64,000 nt of DNA from the NCBI GenBank assembly GCA_020746105.1, contig CM036626.1, forward strand, positions 18,465,001 through 18,529,000, written 5' to 3'. Under the pieces are notes generated by a model, which saw only the letters and a program-made list of their open reading frames with translations, was not told the origin of the DNA and did no database searches. Positions 35,210-47,200 of the stretch are shown in pieces. The translations under genes were made by a program, and so were the position numbers. The DNA is from Trogon surrucura. Taxonomy: Eukaryota > Chordata > Aves > Trogoniformes > Trogonidae. Numbering within the stretch: position 1 is the first letter of the stretch; each line of letters starts with the position of its first letter.

Positions 35210-38200
35210 AGTATTCCAGACCACTTAGCTTTGCTCTGCCAGCCCCAAATGCACAGATGGGATGGTGTATGTGTAGCCACCAGGCTGTGCTTGTCCTTTT
35301 TCCTGTTGCTGTCACTGGCTGCATTTGCTGCTATTCTAGTGCTTCACATTCTTATGATCCTTCTGGTAATGTTTCCTAAGATCAGATAAAAAGTATCTGT
35401 GGTTAGGGGCAAATCCTTAATCGAGCACTAACTGAAATGGCTGAATCTGGTGTTAGAAACGTGGTTCCTAAAAGCTGAGGGTTTGGTAAAGGTCTGTTGG
35501 TCATGATGGGGAGGCGTAATGCTAGTGGTGGGTAAAACCAGCCAACCAAAAAGGGCAAAAGAGAAGGAAATGGGTGGAGTTTGAGGGGAGACAGACTGTT
35601 GTATGTGGCAGATTTACGGAGACCAGTAATGCTGTATCTACACTTTGTGTGGCACTTGCAGGCTTTGAGGATCTGCTTTCTGTTACCCACGGCACCGACA
35701 AGTGCGTCATTACACATAAGGCGTCGGTAGTTGTCCAAGATAACACTTCTTGCTGCTGTTATTCAATGCTGGAGAGAGCTTTACTCTGCAAGAGACTGCT
35801 TATTAGCATGTTTTACTTAGTTCATTCTTTGTTATCAATTTACTGTCTTTCAATTACTCCTGCAAATTGTAGCTTGGAATTTGCTAAAAGCATCTATTGC
35901 TATAAGCGATCTTTGTATTGAGAACTAGACCAACTAGCACAGAAGCAACACACACATGCTCATGTGCATGCTGAAATTTTATTTCAGGATAGTGTCTGGC
36001 TTGCACAATTTCTGATTGCATTATCTAAATCCATGTGTATTTTTTAAAATAATTTTAGTAAAACATTGAATGAAGATACAAATACTAAATATCTTAAGTC
36101 TTCAAGTATGAATTCAGCTCATTATATTCCAGATCCAGCCTTTGATACTACCAGCCTTATGGATGAAATATTAAGTAGTGCTTACATTATACTTATCTCC
36201 AGATTTAGGCTTTTAACTGCTAAATAACTTCTGAGGAGAGAGGAAAAAAAAAAGTTTAAACTCCCAAGATATTGAAATGATTTTTGAAGACTACTTTTTT
36301 TTAAGAATGTCAACTCAAATATCTTCAGTAAATACTGTCTTACAACATTTAAGATCTGGGCAGCATTGTTAGTGAAGATCTCTTACCTTTTATGATCGTA
36401 TTAAGAATGCGAGCAGAATGAAGACTGATACTCTCGCAAGTGCTCGAGATAATCAAATCCCCAACTCATTGAATTTCAGGGCATTCTAAGCAGTAAGATG
36501 TTGGGGAAAAAAGTGTGATCTACAGTGAATTACTGTGGTGCTATTGATAACTCAGTTGCTATTTAACAAATTCAGCCACATTAGAATACACGGAGGTGCA
36601 GAATAATGTTTGCCTCAGCAGAATCACGTTGTACCTGTCTGCAGGAATGACACTGGTGATGAGGTAGGGTAGAAAAAGTCAGACATGATGTGGTGGTTCT
36701 GTGTTAATAGTGGTTTTGTACCTTTTAGGTGATTTGCTCCACTTCTGGAAGAGTAAGCTGTAGGAATGACGTCAATATAATTTGTCTCCAATGTTGTATT
36801 TCTTGCATAATTATCTGACTCTACAATCACTCTCAGAGCTCTTAGAACCCACAAGCTTTATTTCATGGTGACTTCTTTGTGAAATGAAGAATTGAAAATT
36901 AAGGTTTTTCTCTGGGAAAAACCTTATTTGTGAAGCTTAAAAAGTCTCTTGACTGCATCAACTGTTTGTCCCTATTTTGGGTATGATCACTACAGCAGGA
37001 TTGCCATGGGTGAGTTTCTTGTTGACAGTCGCTCAAAAGGCACAAAGGACCCAAAGGCAGGAACCTCTAACTCTGCACCTCCCCATCAAGCCCAGCAGAG
37101 CTGCTTTGCTTGTATACAGATAGAAATGAATTGTAGATGTTTGGCTCTCTTCACTGGGAATGACAGCATGAGCTACGTTATCCAGCACTCCTTCTCCTAG
37201 TTTTACTTTTTGAAGTTATAAAGAATAAATGAATGTTTATTCTTTTTGTCCCACATATAGATTCTAGCCAGAACTTGTTCTGAGGCTATGTATTCAGGCA
37301 GATCACTCAACAGGCCAGCCTTTTATCATTTGCCCCCTTAGTTATACTCTGTACAACTGCAGTAACATTTGAAGCTGTTTCCTCCATCAAAAAAGTTTTT
37401 TGAAGTGTGACATTCAAGGAGGGAGAGGGGAGGTGCTAAGAACTTCATGTACAGACTATTGTAGATGTCTTCCAGAGACGTGCCAACATGAAGCATCACA
37501 AAAATCCACATCCTGGTTCTACTGACAGCCTTAACTTTAAGTGGTGTTTAAAAATCTGATCTGGCCGTAGGTGCAATATATGCTGGCCTGTTTAGGTGAT
37601 CTTTAACAGATGCTAACTGCAAAGCTGTGGTGAGGTTGGAAGAGCTGGAGTTTCATACTAGGTACCTGTGTGCTGTTCCATTTCTGGCACTGCTGAAAAT
37701 GCAAGGGCGGCTGCTGATCTGTGCTCTCCGAAGGAGGATGAAGGATTTCTTCCTTACGTAGTCACTTTGACCTGTGAATCAAATCAAATTCTGTGGGATT
37801 GTGGGTCACACAACAAAACTATTTAGTTTGTGGCATCTGAAGATGTTCCAGAAAGATGGAATCGCATAAAGGTTCACTTGGAGTCCTGGAGAAGGAGAGC
37901 AACTAGAAAAAGTAAATCTTAGTTCCAAAATTGGGAGAAACTACACCAGACGCTTGGGCTCCTGCAAAAGAACAGTTTTTCTCTGTCAGGGTTTCCCAGT
38001 AGGGAAATGAAAGCATTTGAAGTGTGCACATGCCGAAGGTCACTGTTGTGTTTTGGAGGATGAAATGAATGGTTTCTTAGCTCTGTTGTTCTGTTACATT
38101 AACACTTTTTCTCAGTTCTTCCCTACTTTTTGCTGGGCTACTTGCCAAAAGTGCTGCCAAACAGAGGAGAGTTATTAAGATGAGAATGCGGGCACAGCGT

Positions 38201-40430
38201 TTTGTAAAGAGAATGTGCAGAGTGAGATGTGTCTACCTGCCCATCAGCAGGTACTTAGCTGTAGTGTGTGTTTAACTGCTTACACAGCTCTGCTCAGGAT
38301 CTTGGATAGGAGTCAGATTGAATAATCAATGTCCTTTGAGATGTAACATCACAGTACTTATCCTCCATTAGCTGTGGATTTCTCCGGTACTAAATTACTT
38401 GGTTGACCTGTAACTTAATTTTCTTGATAGTTCAATTGATTTTATTTATATATATATATTTTTTTAAAAGAATTGTTTGTATCAGTTCAGAGGTCTGTTA
38501 GTATCTACCTGTTTACGTCTCTGTCACTGTCTTTGAATGTCTTGCTTCTTACACTGTTGCTCTTTGGCTGCCTTTACAAGAGCTGAATTCTGGCAGAGAC
38601 AATCATGTACCTGTGACCTGCTGTTAGTTTTTCTTCACTGATTGAAGAAATTGGCTTTTAACTGCAGCATTCTTAGCACAGATTGCACACAGTATCCACA
38701 GCCTCTCTGCTTCATGGGGTGTAACAGTGAGGTCTTAATGTTACCTCTCAGTTAGAGCTTTTGTGAAGACCAGAAAGAACTGTTGATCACTTGTTCTCAT
38801 CTCCTGTGCAACACAGCCAATGGACCCTTGTCCGTCAATCTCTGCGTTAAGCCAATAACTTCTGTCTGGCTCTGATATACCGTTTTAGAAAAATATCCGA
38901 CCTTGAAATCAAGACTGCTGGGGAAGCAGAGATTACTTCCTTCTTAGGTACATTATAGTCACTTTTAGAGTTTTTACATTCATACAGCTCAGCTAGAGAC
39001 ACATAGTCTGATGCCCCCTCTGAAGGCACAGAGATCAAAGGCACTCAGGCCCTGAAGTAACGTGAATAACATCCGTGTATTTGTAGAATTAGTACGTGGC
39101 CTTGTCCAAGGAGAGCTGATAAAGGTTAGTGGCACAGCAAATTGAACTCAAATATGACTCGTTCTTCTTTTTTTATAGGTATGGTCTGGTCTATGTTTTT
39201 CTTGTAAGAAGTACCGCCAAGGTAGTTCACTTCACGTTTGAAGTGTAAGCTGTTAAGATTTGTGTTGGCAGCTGATTTTTGCTAATACCATTTGCTCTAT
39301 ACTTTTTCTGTGAAACAGATATGATGATTGCTGGTCTAAAAAGTGCAGTGCCTTGGCAATGCAAAGTACAGAGCTGTATACATGTACAGCAAGACTTACA
39401 GCCTTCTAGAAACAGGAAGATACATTTGGATCTCATCTAAGAGAGTGCATTTCTGTTGAAAATCTGCACTAGTATGCTTCTAAAATCATGTAGGGAAAGA
39501 CATTTCTACTAATGCAGATAATTAAACACTGAAACAACTGGGTGATGTGGTTGCTTGAAGGTTTTAGATTGAGGTTGAAGTTTTATCAAATAATAGGCTG
39601 TATTGCTTGGCTGGAAGTTCTTTGGAATGGACTAATGTATGGCAACAGCAGTCTTATCTGGTTTTAGCTATGGGAATATAATACCTCAGAATAACTGTAG
39701 AGATATAAAAAGTCTATGTATAATGTCTTCTGTTTAAATAAAAGCAATTCACATTTGATTCCAGCACAGGGATACTATTTTTTTTGTGCCTGGTACATTA
39801 TCTTTGTGACTCCGTCATGTGATATGTACGTGAATAATATATCTACACTACAGAAGACATAGCACTTCTTGATGGAGAATTATGTAGATTTTTTTTCCTT
39901 TGTCTGTCTTGGATAATATATACTTAACCATTCAGTTGATGGATGAACTTAGGGTGAGCAGGGTTTGTTGAGCAGGTTGAAAAATCAAAGAGCAATGATT
40001 TCTACACACACGGCTTCTAGACAATGATCCATGAGTATTAAATATTTCAGTTTAATTATGCTAAGAGTTGCACGGGGAAAATGCACACAAAAAAATAGAA
40101 TGAGGTCTGTGAATCATTCTTTCCTACAGTAGTCGGTGAAGGAGGCTCTATGATGTGTTTGTCCAAGATGCACGTTAAGTGTTTGTGCTTCCAGATGAAG
40201 GCAGATGTTTAGCAGTCTGTCCAAAAGCCAACTTCATGTTTCATATGGCGTGGGAAGCACAGAACAAAAATCTGGCGTGGGCTGTGAGGTATAAAGAAGT
40301 TGTATCTGGTGTACATGAGCTTTGGAGAGTGGTAAACAGTTCTTTCAGACTAAAACTTTTGGAAGGTCCTTACCTAATCGCAGACCTTAGACAACATTAG
40401 GAGAAGGTTTAGGTCCAGTGGTGGCTTCAG
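35210..40430. other. Non-coding stretch, no gene seen
   Basis: Unique AT-rich sequence with a short TA run near 38447-38459. The open frame 35574-35921 (+) shows no recognisable domain. Confidence 0.5.
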
Positions 40431-40542
40431 AATCACAGAATCACAGAATCACAGAATGTTAAAGGTTGGAAGGGACCTCAAAGATCATCTAGTCCAACCC
40501 CCCTGCCAGAGCAGGATCACCTACACTAGAACGCACAGGAAC
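40431..40542 (-). mobile_element. CR1 fragment (3' end only)
   Basis: Three octamers AATCACAG (40431-40454) are followed by the reverse complement of a CR1 3' end. Over 40455-40542 it matches the long CR1 copy at 59781-59868 with a single difference in 88 bases. It is severely 5'-truncated, and homology stops at 40542. Confidence 0.9.
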
Positions 40543-41449
40543 AGAACTGGAGTTCCACAAAGCAAAGCATTGCAGCAGACCTCTGTGATGGGCAGCCAGC
40601 GGAGAATGTGATGGTGGTGCTTGAGCCACGCCTCTGTAAGGGTCTGTGCCAAATCACTGCAGGTATTGGCCTAATGGCAGTCACCCAGAAAACCATAAAA
40701 ACAGAAGCTGACTGACTGATTTGCTTCACACACCAAGTGGGGTGGCTCTGATTTAAGCCATGAGCCTCTTGTGAAGAATTAGTATGACCAGACAGTGCTC
40801 TCAGCATGAATTTAGCTGAAGGACCCTGATATCTGGCAACGATGGAATAGGAGCCGTGCATGCAGAGCTGTCCATCTGCAGAACTTTGACCTGTGCCAGT
40901 TGCTTGACTTAGACTGGGATGTTGGAGGAGTGGTCACTGCAGCTAAACCTTCATTTACTTCCTCTCCTATCTCGCTATCTAAAGCGGGTTCTCTGTATGG
41001 CTTCAGAACTTCAGATTTGGCTGCAGGTTTTTCTTGGTGGTGTTTCAAATGCCAGTGACCTATTTGTTCACCAAATCCCATTTTTCCTGTGCTGAAGAAG
41101 TTTACAAACTTGGAGTAATGCAGGTGTCTTTCTTGCAAGTTCCTCCAGCAGATGAGCTTAACATTTTAACACTAAGCAGAGGTTGAAAAATATGCTGCAG
41201 GTGGGAAGGAATGCACCATAAATGGGCTTGTGAGAGTTCTGAATTCGAAGTTGAAAACTAAAGTACAGCAGCAATACATGATGCAGGAGCAAAGAACGAC
41301 CAAGTTAGATGCTGTTTTCTTTCTGCCATCACAGAAGCCTGTGAATCTGCTGCTGTGCTTCAAGTTATATGTGCAATACATAGGTCTGCGTGACCACAGC
41401 TTTTCGAGATTCCTTGGTGAGATGATCATGTGTTTTTTATTTTTTCCCC
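40543..41449. other. Short non-coding stretch between two CR1 tails
   Basis: No repeat or gene is recognised. Overlapping minus-strand frames at 40526-41138 have no domain signature. Confidence 0.5.
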
Positions 41450-41577
41450 ATCATAGAATCACAGAATGTTAGGGATTGGAAGGGACCTCGAAAGATCATC
41501 AAGTCCAATCCCCCTGCCAGAGCAGGAACGCCTAGATTATGCTACACAGGAACGTGTCCAGGCAGGTCTTGAATGCC
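41450..41577 (-). mobile_element. CR1 fragment (3' end only), second subfamily
   Basis: It begins ATCATAGAATCACAGAATGTT and continues with GGATTGGAAGGGACCTCG and CCCCTGCCAGAGCAGG, the reverse complement of a CR1 3' end. It is related to, but clearly diverged from, the copies at 40431 and 59751. It is truncated near 41577. Confidence 0.9.
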
Positions 41578-44165
41578 CTTCCTTCTATGAAAAAAATAAT
41601 GGTACAACACAATCTAGGTAGAGCTTTTAAAACTAATTTTTCCTAGTACCCATCACTAGGTTGTTGGAAATCCATGTTTCTCTAGTAGTAGGTCTAGTCC
41701 TGATTCTCTATTTTTTGAACAATTTATTAAAACCTAGTGGTCCCCATGTATACAGAATGTAGTAAAGACAAATGCAGCGTTTCCTCAAGTTAGCTTTGTT
41801 TAAATATATTACAGGTAACACTTAGATGACATTGTTGGAAGTATTTAAATGGCCTACTGTCATTTTAGTTACGCTACTCACTGCAGAATTTAAATGAGAA
41901 GCAAAGCCTAGGCTACTTCAACTTTGCCTTTATTACTTTATTGTACCTCTATGCCATTAGAAACTGATGGATGTGAGCGCTGTACAGGGCAATGTTTAAT
42001 TCAACAAAAGGTTTTGTATCAGCCTTGGTGAAAATCACTTGAAATCATTTCTGTCAGGATGAGGTCTTGGAGTTTGAGACTGGTTTACTTTTACAGCCAT
42101 TTGTGTTGTGATTGTACTTTCCGCTAGTGTTTTATGTATTATTTGTTCTTCTGACTAAAAAAATAAACCCCAACAAAAGAAAAATCTAAAAGTTATCCTT
42201 AGAACTTAAGATATTAATTGTAGCTAACTAGACTTCTTACATATAAAGGGTTTTTTTTTTGGGGGGGGGTGGGCCAGTAGGGAGGGAATGACTTCCCCCC
42301 CTCCCCTCCAAAGAAAAAAGGCCTGATAAGATTTTTTTTTGAGGAAATGGCTTTTTTTTTTTTTGTGAAATTGCTATGATTCGAAAGAGATGCCTCTTGT
42401 TGAACATAGCGCAGCCAGCGAGTGATCAGCAAAATTCAAGAGCGCTGTTTAATGAGGGGTGAAGACAATACGAATGCAAATCCAGTGAACAGTTGCTTTT
42501 TCACAGTTGGTAGGCTTGTGTTGCAGGTGCATCTTCTTAATGAAGGTTAATTTGTCTCATATTTTAACCTGACAATACTTGGCATTAAGTATATAGGCTT
42601 ACTTAAAGAGGTAAAATGAAGATATTTTATGTAAGATTGGGTTTTTGGTTTCCAGTAATCTGTTAGTGCTGAATATTAACTGAAGTTATTCAGAACAGTC
42701 CCGTTACTTAGATTTTTATGAGAGAAAAGCTGTTTTATCGTGACAAACTGGAGCAAGGTCAAATTCTCCTTTCTTCCTTGGATATAAATCCTGAGAGGGA
42801 GAGAAAATTGAAAGCATTGCTGTTGATCCAAACTTAGCGAGAACAACAAATTGAAGCAGGCTTGAGTACTGCAGAAAGGAATAAATTAATCTTGTACTAA
42901 TGTTCCTCTTTGGAGTGTATTCTTTAATATTAAACAACATTGTTCAGTTCAAGAAAATATCAATTTGGTGCGGTGTCCCAACAATTTTTCCAGCGAAGCG
43001 TGGAGGGTTATCTGTTGTTTCTGTGGGTATGTTTTGAACGAAGGACCTATGGCCCCTCCCTGAGGAAGAACTGTCGGACTAACCTCCGCTGTGTACATGG
43101 GCAAAAGCAGATTTTACAGGTTTTTGCTTGGGTTACCCCTTTGCTGCTACTGGGATGCACTTGCAAGAAGAAATACACTGTCGTGTTAAAACGGGATGGG
43201 TCTGCACAAGCGTGTGCTACTGGCCTGCCTTAGGTTTAACAAGATCACGCTATAAAGTTTACTTTGCAACTGTAAAGGAGAAGAAGAATTACAGCGGGAG
43301 CAGGCAAAAGAAAAAGCTAGCTTTTCTGCAGCTGCTTATTAAGCATCATGTGTAAATTATCCATTGTTATCCTACTGTACTTCATAGCCTTTTAAATCTC
43401 ATATGCCTCTTGTATCGACTTGTTTTCGTCCAATATGAGCTCTCATGAATGCAGGATGCTGAAGTACTGGGTCAGAAATCAATTCCATCCTTCTGAAATA
43501 TTACCTCTCTGCCAGTGACTTCTGCTTCGGGGAATCTAGTTCAATATCCTATCTTACGCTCATATAGATTGCTTCTTTAGCTTTCTTATATCTGGAACAT
43601 GCAACACGATATTCCTACTATTGTAAAGTAAATAACACCGAGAAATCAATGTGTGAAAAGTGTCCTTGATATCTCTGGCAATTCATAACGGAATTTAGAG
43701 CTTTTTCCCTCATTTGAGTTTTGATCCTGGTGAATGATAACCAAAATGCACCATTGCCGTGATATTTATACGCTAAGCCAATGACTTTTAGTTTGGTCCT
43801 TAATAGATGCTCATGATAAAAAAATATAAAAAAGACAGCAATAACCTCTGGCAGCTGAGTTGAGAGTCTCGGTGAGGAGGCCAAAAAAATCAATGAAGAT
43901 ATATTAAGCTGTTTCTCACACTTTAGACACAGCCCTTCCTGTTCAGCAAGTAGGTGGCACAGGGTGGCGTGTGTCTGCTGGCATTTTCCATGTTACTACG
44001 ATTGCACGGATAGAGAATTCCTGTATTTTCCATATTCCATATTAAAAAAGTGCATTTCTCATTCAATTGCTAAGCTCTCCTTAGAAGTAGGTTTTGATAA
44101 GGAAGTTGCTATGTGAAAGAATAAAGCCAGGTTAGAATAACAGAGGGTACTGTGAAGGAATCAGA
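41578..44165. other. Non-coding stretch, no gene seen
   Basis: Unique sequence apart from a T-run/G-run/C-run cluster at 42249-42310 and poly-T at 42331-42365, which may be hard to assemble accurately. Confidence 0.5.
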
Positions 44166-44233
44166 TGGAATAGGCTGGACTTGATGATCTCAGAGGTCTT
44201 TTCCAGCCTCAACAATTCTGTGATTCTGTGAAT
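44166..44233 (+). mobile_element. CR1 3' tail fragment, + orientation
   Basis: GGCTGGACTTGATGATCTC, GAGGTCTTTTCCAGCC and the terminal repeats ATTCTGTGATTCTGTGA are the last ~60 bases of a CR1 element on the + strand. GAATAG occurs on both sides (44168-44173 and 44230-44235), but the second overlaps the terminal repeat, so it is weak evidence for a target duplication. Confidence 0.85.
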
Positions 44234-47200
44234 AGTTTGCTTACGTGATGCTTGTGGTGAGGTGCGGTGTTATAGTGGGATGGTATTGTGGAAAATAGCA
44301 ACATGGGGTGGATATTTGCCAAGAGTTGTACTTAAAATAGGTTTTTTTTTCTGACTTTACTCAGAACCATTATTGAAAAGGATCCCTCGGCTATAGCAGG
44401 AGACTGGTTTGAGCAGTACTTTTAGCATTTATGTTTGCATCTGTGCATATGTGTTTTCCATCAATTAGAATTACAGTTAGCCTTACTTGAGGAATTGTAC
44501 AGACAAGATGGTGCTTGTGCTCTGATCTAAATTAACAATCACTGTCCTCAGTTATGCGGAAAGAACCAAGAAGGTTCTTGGGCACATTCAGAGCTTGTAT
44601 GAAAACTGAGGATAAAGGGAGTTTTGATCAGTTGCAGTGATTAAGGCAGAGGAAGCAGTTTAATAGGGTGGGATTTTGAAAACGTGGACCAAGACCTCTG
44701 TTTTTCAAAGAAATTCACGCTTCTAGAAGCTTCTGTGCTCCCCTCCAGCCTCAGCGCTTTCTCATGCAATTACACTACTTCTAGTTGCGGAAATATTTTC
44801 ATAACACACATTTCTTTGGGACAGACCTGCCCAGTGTCCATGCGAGGAACCAGCAGTTTACAGAAGGTACTTCTGTAGGCTCCCACATACTGCGATGGAT
44901 TAACTTATTTCCGTCTGGTCAGGGGAAAGATATACACAAACCTCCCTTCTGAATGAAGCCAAACAAAATTCATTACTCCCCTACAGCATTTAGGGTGCTG
45001 ACAATAATTTCAAGATGCATATCCATCAAAGCAAGAGCGTAACTCTAAACTGAAATTATGATGAGGTCTTGCTCAGAATGGTAGTGGGCTTCCAAGTGAA
45101 ATACAAATGCTCCTGATTTTAAATAATTGGGTAATAAGTGTGGTGACTCTTAAGATACTCTCAATTTCACCTGGTTTTGAGTAAAGAGGTTTGTCTCATG
45201 GTTTATGAGATGCTCTTACCTTTACTTTGCAGATGTAGAATTTCACTTTAATGTATCGTATCTGTTCTTGAAAGATGTGTTCTTAATGTATCATAACTTA
45301 TGTGCATGTGCAATACTCAGTGCTTCGGGTGCTACACTTAACCTTAATGTCTCATGTAACACCTTTTTAAGCTACATACTTGCTCTTTATTTTGATTAAA
45401 TTTTTGATAAACTTGCCAGTGAATAGTGATTTACTTTATTTATTTATTTTTTAGTAGTAAGCTCCCAGAGTGTATTTGATGTATGATTAATAGCACATAT
45501 TCCACACTAGACTGCCCTAGTGCTCATAATCTAGCTTATTTTGATTAAATGTGGAGTCAAGACTTCTCATTAAGCAAAGTTCTGTCTTTGTGAATTACAA
45601 CCTGCTCGGCTGTTTTCTTTTACCTCTTTGTAGGAAGCTCAGATGTGGCTCTAGTAAACAATGAGGATGTTATCTGTAATCAGACACTTCTCCATCCCAA
45701 TCCAACTGTCCCTTGTCATGTTTTTCATCCCTTATACTGAAAGTGTTGGCAATGGAGGGGGAAAAAAAAGAGAAAAAAAAGCTCTAATGCTTTCATTAAC
45801 CCTTTTGGGGAAGGTGTGCTAGCTACTGATCAAAATACCGAGCTCTGGAAATTTTCATGAACACATGGCCACAGAGGAAATAACACACCTGCACTTGCAA
45901 GTTATCTGCTGAAATTAAGATTAATGTGGTTTGTGCTTTAGTGTTTAATAAACTTATGGCCACCACGTATGCAAATGTCATTGTATTAGTCTGTATTTTT
46001 TTAAGGTATCTACTTGAGGAGCTATAGTATGTGATTTAATGCAACTATTTTCATTGTTGGTAACACTTTCTTACATACAAATTTTGGGGTTTTGTTTCTG
46101 CAAGTAGAATGTTTCTGTAACTCTATTTTCCAGTGCCATTATGGACCAACGTGCAAAGTACTCAGCTCAAACTACTGGTAATAGATTTTGGTGTGCTGAG
46201 GTTTCTATTATTAAAAAACCAAAACATCAACAAAAACTCCTCACAAACCAAACCCCACCTCCCCCCTTCATTTCCACCTTATCTGTAGAAACTGTCACAT
46301 GGCCAGATTTTTTTTTTTTTTCCCTTGGTTCTAGGCAATTCTATGTTGCAGTTCCCTTACCTTGGACCCACCTGCATTTGTGCTGTCTCTTGGACACAAA
46401 CGCTTGGGCAGCAGACTGTCCTTTTACGCTCTGCTTGTCCAGCACGGCACACGGTGGGAGTTTGATGTGTAGGGAAATTCCTGCCTGGCTTTTCTCGGGG
46501 TAGTGGTAGGGTCTGTTTAAGCCTTGCTGTTGTAATGTGCTGCTTGTTTCCTTTTCTAATTTGTACAAACCTGAATTCTGGTTGATGCTTTTCAGCAAGC
46601 ATCATGCTTCTGCAGTCTCATGCCTTGCGAGAGGACAACTATTACACAGCTTTGCCTCATTGAATGCAGTAGGTGCAACTAAGGTCATAAATCTCCTAAA
46701 TGACAAAACATAAAATCTACATGGAAGATCTAATCTACCCTGTTCTGACTGATAAAAAAGAAGGGTCGCTAGTGGGTAGTAAATTAAGATGCAGTATAAA
46801 AGTTTTACCTGGAGGTGCTAAATCATTTAACCGTATCAGGCTCATAGGACTGTCTCTGTTAATAACTGCAGTGCAGATGAGCTGCCATTGGGCTAGAAAG
46901 AAACACAAGGGAAGGTCAGTATCAGCCAAGCCTTTCCTGTATAAATAATGGCTCTTGCAGATCCTCGTGGATTACTTTTGTTATTTTTGTGATTACACAG
47001 TTTCATCAGGATATTATCTAAGTGTTGGGCAGCGTGGCAGTGTTGCCTCCCCTTTAACAGCAAGGCAGTGTTGGAGATGAGTGGGCAAAGAAAGACTTTC
47101 TTCATTTTGGAGGGGGAGCAGGGTTAGATTTCCTAACTGCACAAAAGACTGAGCTGCACAAATGGGTAGTTTACCCATATACCTCAGTCTTTGTGATAAA

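Noticed and set aside
44168-44235. GAATAG target-site duplication around the + strand CR1 tail
   Set aside because: The right copy overlaps the CR1 terminal repeat (GTGAATAG), so it is not independent evidence of a duplication.
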